64,000 bases of DNA from Calliopum simillimum (Eukaryota > Arthropoda > Insecta > Diptera > Lauxaniidae), in the NCBI GenBank assembly GCA_951812925.1, contig OX638372.1, positions 68,713,407-68,777,406 on the forward strand, given 5' to 3'. A program made the position numbers and the translations under genes. Shown here in pieces: positions 44,475 to 57,020 of this stretch. How positions within the stretch are numbered: the stretch's first letter is position 1; each line of letters starts with the position of its first letter. The notes under the pieces were generated by a model. It was not told the DNA's origin. It saw only the letters and a list, made by a program, of their open reading frames with translations, and ran no database searches.

Positions 44475-46027
44475 ATCATCTTGTGCCGAACGATGTTATC
44501 ACATAATTTTTCCTGACACCAGCAGCTACCTATCTATTATAGGAGTGCAGAACTCTCGAAATGGTTTTTGGGGTTATAACGTTGTACCGATAAAGTACCT
44601 TTTTTAAAATTTATCTTATCGGCATTTACAGTACTAAATAAAAGTCATAAAACTAACTTAAAATTATTTCAATGAAAGAAATGATACTAAACAGACAAAT
44701 TTGAAATGAACTTCAAATAACATACATACGGAGTAAGTCCCTTTTAAATACGTACGGATATATGTCTTTGTGTTTGTCAAAAAATATTTCGGCAGAACTA
44801 ATGCGACTAACAACACAAGGATACTTTTTTGTATATCCCACGCAGCACATATTTGTCGTACTTTTTTAAATCCTTTTCATTTGCTTTTATTTAATATAGT
44901 AAGGAAAAATAAAAATTAAGCATCTATAGACAATACATACGAATACTTACTGACATACACGTATTGATATGTATATTATACTACACAGCCAAAAAAATGA
45001 ACGGATTTGCAAATCCGGCTGACTTAGAAAAATGCACTTCGATTTTGTTCACATCCAATGCATTCACATTTCGAGATAACAAAGAAATGATTAACGAACT
45101 GAATTATTTGCTTAAGTTTTGAGGACATTTTGTACACATACATATGTATATATTTTTTTAAATTACATATTAGTTTTTTTAGAATTGACTATCAATACAT
45201 AAGCATATGTAAGTATATTCCAACAAACATGCATATGTATGTATGTATTCTACTTACATACTTGTGCGTTGCACAGCATATTTCCGACTGTGCAATGGGG
45301 ACTTACGAATTTATAGATTCGTTTTTGACAAAATGACAGAAAAATACCACCCACATGCTTAACAATTGTTATTATTTTCTGAGGACATCACGGGTACTTC
45401 GATTCCGTACCGTATCGAGTTCAATCATCTACCAAAATCAATGTTCTGCTCTCTTACTCTGATTGTGATTTTTTTATGTCAGCTTTTTTTTCATATCCTT
45501 GGCACAAATTCATAGATATGTTTTTATTTGAAATGTTTGCTTCGATGTTTCCGTGCACACTTGCGGAAAAATGTTTGTGGTCTTATTTAAAAGGTGTCTA
45601 TGATGTTTCAAATTAAAGCTAAATTTTACTAAAATGTCAATATTTAATTTTGCAAGGATTCAGTCACCAAACATTTCAAAAAATGTCAGACATTGACAAG
45701 GACGAAATCTTCATAAAAGACCCAAGTTTTCTACAAAGCGAAAATTCGGAACTACTAAAGTACCATTAACATACCTAATTCAGTGATACTAACCGTTTCG
45801 CTGAATTGGATTTCATACATGGTACAACATATAGTATGAGTAACGATTGATAAAGGTGCCAGAAACCTTGTTTGCCGCAAGTACGGGGAAAATTGCTTCC
45901 AGCAAAAATCATACAAAAATTTTATTTTCTGCCCATATCTATACTTTTTTTGACATTTTGATTATGACTGACTCATGTTATAAATTTTTTTATGAAAGTT
46001 TTCTCCAAAGATACTCCTCGGAAATAA
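44475..46027. other. No gene recognised; microsatellites
   Basis: CATATGTATGTATG-type simple repeats lie at 45130-45260. There are no TIRs and no protein motif. Confidence 0.5.
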
Positions 46028-46296
46028 GAGGCCGTTCACATACAAAGCAACGCGCTAGGAGGAGAAGGGTTTAGAGGATTTGCTATGAAGTGTTACATGG
46101 TGATGGGAGGGGTCTTCAACTTCGATAGGTAACTTCAATTTTAAGATTTTATGCGACAAAATACTCAAAATCAAATTACCAAAATTAAAATTTATTACTT
46201 TAAAAGAGAGGGATGAGGTCGTACGTTTTGTTACGACTGGGGAGGGGGAGGTCAAAATTGGTCGAAAATTGCATTACGCAATATATGAGCGGCTTC
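46028..46296. mobile_element. MITE-like TIR element, about 270 bp
   Basis: GAGGCCGTTCACATACAAAG followed by CAACGCGCTAGGAGG mirrors CATTACGCAATATATGAGCG followed by GCTTC. The interior has GGTGATGGGAGGGGTC and GGGGAGGGGGAGGTC, the G-rich blocks seen in a widespread insect MITE type with GGCCGTTC ends. No target duplication is claimed. Confidence 0.68.
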
Positions 46297-46860
46297 TAAG
46301 CTGATTTTGTAACGCACGAAATAGATGATAAGTTCAGGAGACAGTTATAAAATGGTACGACAACGATGAAAAAACACTGTTCCATAAGGCTTTCTGTCTT
46401 TTCAGGTCTAAACCAGAATTAAAAATTCGGAAATTTTCGCAACAAATATGTATGGTTGAAAGTCACTTTTAGGCTGGATTCACGAAAGTGAAAATTATTG
46501 ATATTTTTAAAAATATTAAAATTATGGGCCTCCTCATGAATAAACATTCTCAAGAACTTTTTCTTATCTTCAATGAATCGAATACTTTTTGTACTGGAGC
46601 CTATCTAACGTTAGATTTTTTTCCAAAAAATACTACAGATCTCAGTTTGCAGACCAAAACAACTTATGCATGCAATTTTTCAGATAGATCGTATGACGTG
46701 CAGGAGTGCCAGCAAAGACAAAATAACACTTATTTTCAATCAGACGTTTAATTTTTGTACTAGAGTCCATCTAACAGTTCATTAAAAAAAAAAAAAACTT
46801 ATGTTACTCGATTCATCATTTATATTATATATAAATTAATTTTTTCTGAAACACCACCCA

Positions 46861-48720
46861 TTAAACTTTTAATCTTATCTTATCTTCAGAGATTTGTCTA
46901 CTTAACACTAACCATCTGCTTGAAAAATATTTGGTCTTTTCAGCAACCCGTTTTGTGTTCTTCATAATCCTTTTTACCAGAGCCCAATATCTTTCGCTGG
47001 GTCTGAGCTCCGGGCAGTTAGGAAGATTTGCATATCTAGGAACAAATTCTACATTGTTTTTTTTCATACCATTCAACTGCAGATTTGCTGTAATGGCATG
47101 GCCAAAAAAGAAGTTGAGACCGCATGCTGTCTAATAAATGGTAAAATACGTTTTTGCAGGCACTCCTGGATGTATATTTCGATGTTTATTGTCCCGGTTG
47201 AAACAAATAAAGTGCTTCGCCTACCGCAGCTGCAGATTACCTGCCATACTTTGGAAACTTCGTATTTTTTTGGGTCTTAAACTCTTGTTGAACATTTCCT
47301 CTATGATATGCAACATGAAAATCGTAGCTGCGAAAAATCAACAAGTACGTAAGTCTCATCGTCCATAACTACGGTGACCATGTCTGTGTGAGCAAAATCG
47401 GGGACAAAACGATATTTATGCGAAAAAAAACGGGGACCATCGGGGACAGTCGGCGAAAAATCGGGGACAAATCGGGGACACATAAATATTGAGGCAAACA
47501 ATGGCTGATGAGCAAAAACAAAAGATTTTCACCTATGTATAAATGTAACCTCCCTCAAAGCGCAAAAGTATACCTACGTACGAGGACCTCAGCGGTACAA
47601 TTTTCTTCGTAAATGTAAAAATTTAAACTTTATTTATTGCTCGTTACTAAAAATATTTATTTCTTTTACTTGCATTGCATTTGAATTGGCTTTAACCTTA
47701 ACTGGCATATTGATATTAAATTTTATTTAAAATTTATATCAATCCGCAAGTTGAACTTTACCCAGATATTTTGAAAACGGCTCTTAGTATTTTATGGCAA
47801 AAGAAATTATTTTTGAAATGTGTCTCTGTGTGACCTCAAATATTCTTTAAGCTCGATACAGTTTAAATGATAATTACATTTTGTTATCAAAAAAGTTTTA
47901 AGTGTCACACGCAGAGGGTTTTGGATGCCCCCCCCCCCAAGGAAGATCTTTTCCCATATAAATTATATATGAATTGAATAAAATGTAATACTATGGATCT
48001 ATATGAAAAACCTCTTTCAGAGCAAATTCTGCACATGGTGCTGCTCGAAGCTGTGTATACGTTATATTCATAATGGATAAAATTCTTTCCGTGGAAGCAT
48101 TTGATCCTGGCACACACAAGCTAAACTCAACAGTTTTCACAAGCCAAAAAAAGGGTTATACGTATACTGAAGATTTTGATATTTCAGTTATTAATTGTCA
48201 AATAGCCGTTTATGAAATGATTCCATAAGTTTGCATATTTTCAAGAGGTTTTTAAGCTATTGATAAAAATATGAAAATATGCAACTTCATATTGTGATGA
48301 ATTAGCTACACAATTACGGTTTTTATTGATATTTTATACAAACGAACTGTGCAAATACAGGACAAATAGGGGACACAAAATAAATACAGAACATTTGTAT
48401 GTCCCGTATTTCTCAAATAAATTCCGGGGACAAGTAGCCGAAATACAGAACTGTCCCCGGAAATACAGGACGGTTGGTCACCGTATCCATAACGCAACAG
48501 TCACATTTTTAAATGAATTTTCGGTTGGGATTTTTCTTAAGAAGAGCTATCACCTTCTTGGCAGCATTAGGATTATCAAAACCTTTCTTTTTTCCACTTC
48601 CTTGCATTCTACTAACGGTCAGACTTTCTTTTTAGGTTTTAATAACACGATAAACGGTATTCCGTGAAAACTTAGCTTTTTTAGCATTTGCTTTGAAAGT
48701 CTAATTTGGATTTTCGTTAA
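46861..48720 (-). pseudogene. Tc1/mariner-superfamily transposase, split by a hAT-like insert
   Basis: The N-terminal part lies at 48720-48494: TFKANAKKAKFSRNTVYRVI, then SRMQGSGKKKGFDNPNAAKK and VIALLKKNPNR. The catalytic part lies at 47361-46861: VMDDETYVLVDFSQL, then TGTINIEIYIQECLQKRILP, LLFWPCHYSKSAVEWYEKK and PNCPELRPSERYWALVKRIM. Family members normally read FWPDLASCHYS; here the second Asp is lost in a small deletion. The first Asp (MDDE) and the Glu (PELRP-E) remain. A further internal deletion removes the region between NPNR and the MDDE block. Removing the 47370-48485 insert and one 8 bp duplication restores KCDCCVMDDETYVLVDF in one frame. Confidence 0.85.
47370..48485. mobile_element. 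hAT-type non-autonomous element, 1116 bp, perfect 8 bp duplication
   Basis: The ends TACGGTGACCA and TGGTCACCGTA are flanked by TCCATAAC at 47362-47369 and 48486-48493. Subterminal words CGGGGACA recur on both sides: four variants on the left at 47399-47480, and ATACAGGACA, CCGGGGACAAG and TGTCCCCGGAAATACAGG on the right at 48355-48470. There is no transposase frame. It sits inside the transposase at 46861-48720. Confidence 0.93.
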
Positions 48721-51151
48721 ATATTTTACAAATTTTTTACGCAATTCTATTTTGCAGCTCATGGTGAAGCCATAAATTGACGAATGAGTAAAAAAAGTAA
48801 CATGAAGATTTGTAGATAAATATTTACCAAAGGCAACTTTATTAAAATTTTTTTGAATTTTTTGAATTTGAACAATAAACAAGTGAGGGGTATAGAAGCA
48901 AAGGCGACTATCTCCACTTTTTTCAATTTTGTAAAAACTATTGTAACAAAAAGGTGTGTCTCTGAAGAATACAGTTAGATGAGGATGTAAACCAAGTTAG
49001 AACCAAATCCTCAAAGGGGTTTATGCACAAATTCGATAAGAAATTTGGAGATTGTCGTGTTTGTTTCAATCAAATGGAAATTGCTAGGTTTGTAATAATC
49101 GAACTGCCACACCTCCTTCGATTTCGCTGAAATTAGGTACATGACTTCATTAGTTGCTAAAACCAACAGAAATGGTGAAAAAATAATATTATTTTTTGGC
49201 GTAGCTCTAAGAAGTTTTGCTTACGAAGTTTAGTAGTGCTTTGATTGCCAGTTTCAACCTTAGATATACATATATTGGATAGAGACGTATTTGGTATTGC
49301 AAATTTTGCTGATCACAAGCTTAGATCAAATGCAACTAGATGGCATTCTCAGATGCATTCATGAAAAAAATGGAGATTGGCGCCACATAGCACAAAACTG
49401 AAAATTTGCACTTTCATTAATCTGGCCTAGGAGTTACAATATGCACGGTGCTCAAATAAAATATCTTGATAGAACGACGTAACGTACCCATTTTTTTTCT
49501 GAAATCAAAAGTCCCAAGTCTGTCAGCCACCATATCACGTATTAATAGCATAGACTTTTTATATTGCTTCAAAAATAGCAAAAAACGGTGTTTTTGCACT
49601 TTTAAGATATGATATATAAGATATGAGACCGGATTCGGAATCAGCATCGACAAATACATCTAAAAAAGCTATTTCAATTCTTATTTCATTTACTTTTCTT
49701 TTACTTTCCTTAGAAAAGTTATGAAAATTATCATTAACCCTTTTTGCATATAATTTTCTTAATTTATTCGACAGGTATAATAAAGCCTTTGGTCGACATT
49801 ATTTAAGTTTTTTTTGTCCACTAATTTTGGTCAAATAAAGCTTATTTTCTACTACTTATTTGAATTACAAAAATACTTTCTTTTCCACATCAGAAGTTTT
49901 AAATGAAATTATCTACATATGTGCACCTTTATGTCTTTCGATGATTATCTTAAGGGGGTTATCTAATGAGAGAGCAAACCTTTATGTACTATATCTCACA
50001 TTTCAGTTAGGTCAGGTTAGGTCAGATGAGTTTTGCAGTTGTTCTATTATAATACCCTAAAACAAAGTTTGAAACAGACAACTCCGCTATTCTTAATGCT
50101 CATTATTACTAACGAAATATTTCAAGTGTGAATTAGGAATTACATCAAAGTACATACATACACACACACTTATATATACGTATATGTAATGTTTTGATCT
50201 GTGACATACATACTTACAAGAAGTCTGAGTTTCGGTAAAATTGCTTTTTTGCGTATTTTCCTCTGTGTGTCAACAGTCGCTATGTCCTTTTATTACACTT
50301 TCTGGGATGCAATAAAATAATTTTTAAGGACAGACATTTTTTGGCGTCTGTTTTTTGTTTTTTTCTTTTTTGTTTATTAATGTTGAGTTTTTTACATTAT
50401 TTTATACCTCCTTGCAGCTCCTCCTTCATGAACAACGCTATTTTGTGAACATTAGTTTAAATAAACAAATGACAAACATTTGTAGTCATCGTGTCTTTAA
50501 AAATGTATATCCGCCCTAAGGAAAAGACAAAGTCTTTGTCATGTTCTAAGTAATTTTTGTCTTAACTTTTTTGAACTCTGCCTGGTTTCTATCGCTTATC
50601 GAGCTTTTGGTGTGTTGTTGGTTACCTGAACCGCTGGATAGAATCTTCGTAACCTTCATAAGTTGCCGCGTTTGTGAAAATACTTATATCTAGAATTTTC
50701 TCCTGCACTTATTTAAAATTTGAAGAAAAACACATACCAAATGACTAACACAAAGAAATCCTTAAAATTCAAAAAAATTGTTTGCTTTTCGCCACAACAA
50801 TGTCAGCGGCATCATAATTATGTCAAAAAACTTATAAAAAAAAATAAGCAACATCAGGTTTTTTAACAATACTTACAGGTTATTAATTTCACATTTCACA
50901 TTTCCCATTTTGGATTTCTTTTTCCAACAACCTTATCAGCTGACCTGCCACGACCTCGAGTGCCATGTGGATTCCAATGAAATGCTTGGCGCCAAACTCT
51001 GTAGAGCTTGTTATATCCATCTCTATTTGCGTAGCTTCATCTCGTTTGCTATAAGCATTGGTTCATGATAGGTCTTATTCGGCTTTTGAGATGGTTCGAT
51101 TTTTCCTTTTTTTTTTCAGTATGCATCTATAGCACTTGTTGCCCTATACAT
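48721..51151. other. No gene recognised
   Basis: AT-rich DNA. The phrase CCTTCGATTTCGCTGAAATT at 49118 also occurs near 26396 (CCTTTCCGATTTCGCTGAAA), so part of this is a dispersed repeat. The recurrent module GAGACCGGATTCGGAATCAG is at 49625. There is an (AC)n tract at 50155-50170. Confidence 0.5.
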
Positions 51152-51853
51152 TAGATAGTATCACATAAAAAAAGTTCGAATGATCACCCCCAGTTTGAAA
51201 GCTAATATTGAAAGAATTTTAAGGAAAAAAACATTTTTTTATTCGGCCTCTAAATTCGATGCGGTTTTGTTTTTTCTTATACCTCCGCCATCGTTGTAAA
51301 TGTCGCAACATGGGCTACATTTCACTCATATTCATAGAAGTCATTTATCTCAGATTTTTTTTCCGACTTGTTGTACTCATTATCTCAGTTTCTACCACCC
51401 TAAGGTGCCAAGGACACAAAAAATCATAAAATTCATCTCTGGGAATTTTTCTCAAATTGTTGAAATTGAAGAAGTTATAGCGAATCTAAAAGCTCAGTAC
51501 AAAATATGAAAAATAGGATGTCTCAAAAACTAATATCGCCCCTAAAGACTATGCAATATTTTTTGCAAATGTTAAAAAAAAAATATTGCGATATTTTGTA
51601 CTGAGCTTTTAGATTCGCTATAACTTCTTCAATTTCAACAATTTGAGAAAAATTCCCATCAAAAAAAAATCGGAGGTACTTGGTGATCGGACGTCAAATG
51701 GCGGAGATATAAGAAAAAAACAAAAACCGCATCGAATTTAGAGGTCGAAAAAAAAAATTTTTTTTTTTCCTTAAAATTCTTTCAATATTAGCTTTCAAAC
51801 TGGGGGTGGTCATTCGAACTTTTTTTTTTTTGTATGGTGATCGATACTATCTA
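51152..51853. mobile_element. Foldback element, about 700 bp, about 340 bp arms
   Basis: TAGATAGTATCACATAAAAA (51152) mirrors GATCGATACTATCTA (ending about 51853). Further in, AAGTTCGAATGATCACCCCC mirrors GGGGGTGGTCATTCGAACTT. Near the centre, GAATCTAAAAGCTCAGTACA (51482) mirrors TGTACTGAGCTTTTAGATTC (51597). The flanking 8-mers CTATACAT and GTAAACAT agree at six of eight positions, a possible decayed target duplication. Confidence 0.86.
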
Positions 51854-51982
51854 GTAAACATACTTCCAGTTTTTTCAATAACTGCTCTGTAGCGAGCTAC
51901 ATTTTGCAACCATACAACAAAACAGAATCGATTTCAAGTTTTCGTCAAAAATGTGATCATCTATTTGTATTCAGATAACGTA

Positions 51983-52340
51983 GGGTGCCTATTAGACTGA
52001 TTACAAAAAAACTTTTGTTGGAAACTCCACGATCATCCCAAAAATATGAATTTTTAATACATTTCAACCTATTATTCTTAAGCTTTAAGCATTTTCTGCG
52101 TCTGGTGACTCTTAGTAAAATTCGTATTTTGTGGGTATTTTATCTAAGAAAATAATACATATGTTTTAAAAAATTGTTCCTTGCTTGGTTTCATGTTAAT
52201 TCATATGAATATCTTAACCCATTATATCGCTTTTTAATGGGTCCTTTGACCCAATTTTCCAAAAACTTGGTTGAAATGGGTTAAAATATTCTCCAAAAAT
52301 ATTCTACGAAAAATTTAAATAGGTGCCATCGAAAAAAAAA
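51983..52340. repeat. Dispersed repeat related to the window's right edge
   Basis: It begins TAGGGTGCCTATTAGACTG. The block ATCTTAACCCATTATATCGC at 52210 recurs in the same orientation at 63808 (TTCTTAACCCATTATATCTT). The block TATTCTTAAGCTTTAAGC at 52071 recurs inverted near 63935. The combination suggests a foldback-type family, with a further copy cut by the window end. Confidence 0.5.
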
Positions 52341-52605
52341 TACGACCGGACAGTGGCAACCCTATACGTGCACCAAAGACTCATGATAAACACAACATTA
52401 AACAACTTCATAAACTCATAACTTGAAAACTGTAAAGGATACCACAATTTTAAGGGTTGCATAATTATAATAAAAATTATAAAAATATTTAAAGAAACAA
52501 ATAAAAAGGGTGCCCAAGCCCCAAATTGGCTTCAAAAAAGTAAAAGTTTTTTTTTACACCTTAACACAAACTTTTTTTCAATGTGATTTGTTTTTCTAAA
52601 GCTCA

Positions 52606-52945
52606 CACCCAAAAAAATCTGTTGTAAAAGTGTAGCAAAATGCTATAAGTTTTACAGCATTTACTTTAATTTTTCATCCCATATCTTTTGCAGTTAATAT
52701 TACAATTTTGTTGTACATTTGAAAAATTAGCTGTGAAAAATAAAATATTTGCTGTAGATTTCACAATGAAAAAAAGTTTACATCAATAATTTTAACAAAT
52801 TTCTAGCAGAAATTATTGCATTTGCTGTAAAATTAACAATTAATTGTAAATTCGATTGAATTTACTTTAAATTAGCAAATCCACAGAGAATTGTAAAATC
52901 CACAACAAAACGCTGTTAAAACTACCGCAGCAATTTTTTTGGGTG
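52606..52945. mobile_element. MITE, about 340 bp
   Basis: CACCCAAAAAAATCTGTTGT is mirrored by CCGCAGCAATTTTTTTGGGTG (last 20 bases considered). The interior reiterates GCTGTAAAATT-like words (TTGCTGTAAAATTAACAATT, GCTGTAGATTTCACAAT, GCTGTTAAAACTACCGC). There is no coding frame. Confidence 0.75.
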
Positions 52946-53804
52946 CATACTATTTCACAATAATCCTGAAAATTTCATCAAAATCGGTTAAAAAGGCGAG
53001 GAGCTATGAATTTTCAAATATGTGAGCATCGAAAAGAAGCATCGAACTTCCTACGGTCGCCATTTTGGATTTTTTCGGAATTTCGGAAAATCATTTTACC
53101 ACATCCATATTTATGTCAAATACTGACTTTTCATCAATTTTCAAAAAAATCGGAGATGTCAAACACAAATATTGACCCATATGTAAGTTCGAGACACTTT
53201 TTTCATATTTCTCATCGCACGATTCATTTCGAGTCTTTTTGAGATCATTTGAAAACATTCCTAGTTTACTTTTTGATACCTTCGTTTGGTTTTGAGATTC
53301 TTGAATTGATATCCTCTTTCGCCTCACCATCATTCATGGATAGAAATTATGTCAGTAGGATAAGTGAATCTAATAAGTATCAATATTTGCAATGTCATTA
53401 TTGCCAGACTTAAAAGTGATGCTATGTTTTCATGGATTCAACTGCATGCTTGAAGTGTTAGATGCATTTATTTGTAAGGCAGCCTTCTTAGTAATACAAA
53501 GAGACTTAAAAAAAAAAAAATCAAACTTAGACTGTGGAAATCTCCCAAGTCGATATTTCGAGTATCAATTTTAATCATATACATAAGTACAATAATACTT
53601 ATATGTATTACTCTGTGTGGCATGAAGATTAGTGTCACTGAATTTCTGGTTGCCGAATTAAGTATGACTTCCATCTATCGGAATAAACTTTTACTTTCTA
53701 CGTGGAGAGAATTTTGAGCTGAAAACAATCCTAAACCAAATAATTTTGGGTGCTATTGTCATCTTAGCCATAATTTTTTTTCAAATCTGATTATATCAAA
53801 AAAG
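52946..53804. other. No gene recognised
   Basis: Frames of 60-80 codons without motifs. Antiparallel frames at 53006-53333 show that neither is favoured. AT-rich. Confidence 0.45.
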
Positions 53805-53806
53805 TA

Positions 53807-54400
53807 GGGGAAGAGTACCGGGTGTGGGCACCTTTTTGTTTTCGACTCATAACTTTTGACGAAATGTATATTATGCAGACACATAAGTATCAGTGGGAAG
53901 CTAGAGACCTTAGCAAACTACTGGTGGAAAATTCAAATTGGTTTTGTCAGTTGGAAAAATTATATGAAAAAAAAGTGAAGTGATAATTTTTGCCAAATAA
54001 AAATTTTTGGTTCGGTTGTGGGCACCATTAGAAAATCGCCTAAAAATGGGAAAATATGAAGTAAAATGCAATCAAATAGAGAAGCAAGCAAAATTAATTA
54101 ACTTTGGAAACATTGACTCACACAAATTCCGCTCAACGGCTTCAACAAAATTAGCGTCACTGAAAACGTCTGGATCGTGCCTTTTGCCCTGAAACCAGAT
54201 TTGATTGTCGTCGGCGTCAATGCCAGATCAATTGTTTTGCAGACTAAGCTGGCTAGATGACATAATTTCTAGCCCTTGTTGACATTGCTCTTTTGCAAAG
54301 CATGAATTTTTTGTACTAATAAATGCCCGCCATCTGCTCCCCGGTCCACTTATCTGAAAACTCAATGCCAAGATTTTTTGCCTTCACGGCGAGCCTTAAC
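53807..54400 (-). mobile_element. Truncated second copy of the 15.2 kb pogo-like element
   Basis: The end GGGGAAGAGTACCGGGTGTG (after TA at 53805) carries the word GGGTGTGGGCACC, repeated at 54010 as GGTTGTGGGCACC. Read on the minus strand, about 54370-54060 matches 15780-16090. It gives GIEFSDKWTGEQMAG, then after breaks VCKTIDLALTPTTIKSGFRA. The DNA-binding segment is followed directly by the post-catalytic segment with the same internal junction as at 15.9 kb. The other terminal inverted repeat is missing; similarity fades around 54400. Confidence 0.72.
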
Positions 54401-56118
54401 CAAAATAAAGTTTTATTGCAACCACGCAAAATTCAGCGTATACAGGATTATTATATATAAAAAAAAACTAATAGCTGTAAATAAAAGTTTCGTACCTGAT
54501 CGTCTGAAGAACATATTGCATTTTTACTAATTTTTTTTCTTTGAGTGCATTTATTTTCATATTGTTTTAGATTTAAAGAAAAAGATAAAAAACTGAGTAT
54601 GCAGAAAATTTTCTGCTTGTCTTTAAATTTAAAAACTGCAAACCAAAAAATCCTTGCAGATTTCATTCAGGAGATATTGAATTTTAAACTATTTTTTATG
54701 CTTTTTTTAAAAAAATCAGTTTTTTTCGTATTTAAGACACAAACAAAAACCAAAAAACACTAATAGTCATTCCGAACTTCGAACTTTTTTTTTGTGATAC
54801 TAGTATCTAGCGAACATTATAGACGCAGTAATATGAAACTTTTTATTGCATGATTTTAGGTATTTTTTAAATACATATTTCATAGACATTGACTAATAGG
54901 AAATTTCCCAATTCAGAGTCCAACATATTCTCGTGTAAAACATCAAAAATAAGATACTATAAAAATTTATATTATGCCCAAATTTGAGCTCGAACTGCGA
55001 ACAAGTTTAGCTCTTTAGAACGTTTTCGTACTCCAACATACTAAGAGCATAACCTTAGCACATTATCGGTGAGCTTTTTTGATATTTACGTCTGTAGCTT
55101 GTTTTTGAAAATTGATTAGTTTACAATACGTAATATGAAATTTCAAAAATTAATTTGGTAAAATGTAACTTTAACTTTTCTTTTGTAAAAAATTCAAAAC
55201 AACAAAAAATTCTTCTTTATGTACATAAATGCAGCAGCGCATTTCCATTATCCGAAAGTCTACTCTTCTAATCTTCTTGCAACCGCAAGGTTTTTAATTT
55301 TTAGGATATCCGAGTATCTTAGAACAATGGAGAATCTGTGTTTAATGCTTCAGTTTCATTCACTGGCGTTCACGTTGTTTTGCAGGTGGTCGGTGGGTGG
55401 GTGGTCTGTGACAATGACGCGACAACTTTCGACAAAAAAAGGCAACACAATACAAGCACATTTTTGGTTTGTATCTCTGCAATATGTGTGCGTGTGTGTC
55501 TGCATTGTTGTATACGGCTGTGTCGCGTGTCGGTTTTGTTGTTTTTTTTTTTTTTTTTCTCTGAAAACAAACCCAAATGCTTTGTGGGCTTGTCATGAAA
55601 AACTCAAAAGAAAAACAATCTGCGGTTGTTTTCGCTTGATGACGCTTCATTCTACATTTTATGTTGCTTCAAAAAAAAAAAAAAAAAAACTGAACCTGAG
55701 AACTTTTGTATCGGGCTTGGAATTTTTGTTGCTCAATTTTTGGAGGCCACACAACTACAAAACATAAGTCCACTGGGGCTTCCGCCTTAGGAGAGATCAA
55801 AATGGTGAAACCGCGACAAAGCGGCTCTTTTTTGGGAAATTTTTTTTTTTTGCGCGTAATTCATGCGAGATTTGTTTTCGTTTCCCCTAATGAATTTGAA
55901 GCATGAACTTAAGTAAATATCTCCCCTCTTTGCAAACTTAACGTTATTGTTTTTGTTATTATGTTTTCGTTGCTCTCATAAAAGCACTACTCAACATAAT
56001 TAATGCAGCAACAACAAAAACATTTCGTTAATTTTCAAATTATCGTAACAACCTCTCAAGAAAGTATGTACTCGTACATATTTTCATTCTGGTGTCTAGG
56101 TATAAAATTTAATTTCAT
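54401..56118. other. No gene recognised
   Basis: A lone copy of the foldback-family end (GTGATACTAGTATCTAGCGA) lies at 54794. The 182-codon frame at 55219-55767 crosses poly-T and poly-A tracts and has no motif. Simple GT and homopolymer tracts lie at 55485-55560 and 55672-55690. Confidence 0.5.
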
Positions 56119-56121
56119 GTT

Positions 56122-57020
56122 GGGCCTTATCGTAAATAAATATTCTCGAGAATTTATTCGCTAACTCCCTGGTTTGCAATCGCAAAAAAAAATTCGTGGA
56201 AAGGGAAAATTCACTGGAAAAATTATGTAATCGGCAATAAGTTGGGAGCGAGTTTTTTCACTTTTATGTGTTAAATTTGCTCCTTAACTTTTTGCTAGGG
56301 AGTACTAAAGTATAAATGAATAATTATAAATAACGTTTGACAAATTAAAAACTTTAGTACAACAATTTTAAAGCTTATTGAAATAGCTTTCATATGACAC
56401 TAAAGTTTTTAATATCCATTCAAGCGTTTCCAATTTATACTGGTTCTGCCAAAACTACTTTTCACTTAAATTTTTTTTTTTTTTTTCGGAAAATTTTTGG
56501 TGCAATTTTTTGATTTTTCAAATCCACAAAAATGATTAAAAGACTTTTACTTTAAAAAGCAAACCATTCATTTAAATTTCACTGCATCAATTGCTTCTTT
56601 TTCTTCTTTTGCAATTGATGTTTCTTGTTTATCTTTTTTTATGAGTCAGCTGTCAAAATCCAGTGGAAAATGAAAAAAAATGTCAACGATTTATGGAAAA
56701 AAGCGTTGCCACATGTTTTTTTTTGTGCAAAATGCCTACGAAATTGAAAAAAATCAGCGTTCAGATTGGATGTTTGCGCAAAATGTCAAAGATATGGGAA
56801 AGACTCAGCGTTGCCAGATGTTGTTTTTGTGTAAAATGGCAACGCTCTTGGAAAAACACAGCGTTGCAAACTGGTTATTTCTGATAATGTCAACGATATT
56901 AAAATAAAAAAAGTATCCCTGCACGAAGGGGAGTTTCCATTCATGAAATATTCACTACTTCCAGTGCTCCTTCCCCGGGAGGGAGCGAATGGAACTCCCT
57001 TCAGATTTACGATAAGGCCC
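56122..57020. mobile_element. TIR element, about 900 bp, possible 3 bp duplication
   Basis: GGGCCTTATCGTAAAT (56122) is exactly mirrored by ATTTACGATAAGGCCC (ending 57020). GTT flanks both ends (56119-56121 and 57021-57023). A second inner pair occurs near the right end, GAAGGGGAGTTTCCATTC and GAATGGAACTCCCTTC. The interior holds a small tandem array (56703-56885) and no transposase. Three-base duplication and GG-type ends recall PIF/Harbinger-type MITEs, but this is a weak assignment. Confidence 0.75.
56703..56885 (+). repeat. Short tandem array, about 3-4 units of about 50-55 bp
   Basis: GCGTTGCCACATGTTTTTTT, GCGTTCAGATTGGATG, GCGTTGCCAGATGTTGTTTT and GCGTTGCAAACTGG alternate with (T)GTGCAAAATG-(C/T)C-A-CGA-like words. 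It lies within the 56122-57020 element. Units are diverged. Confidence 0.7.

Noticed and set aside
55219..55767. 182-codon open frame
   Set aside because: It crosses poly-T, poly-A and GT tracts, is rich in Cys, Phe and Lys runs and has no motif; overlapping frames on both strands are equally open.
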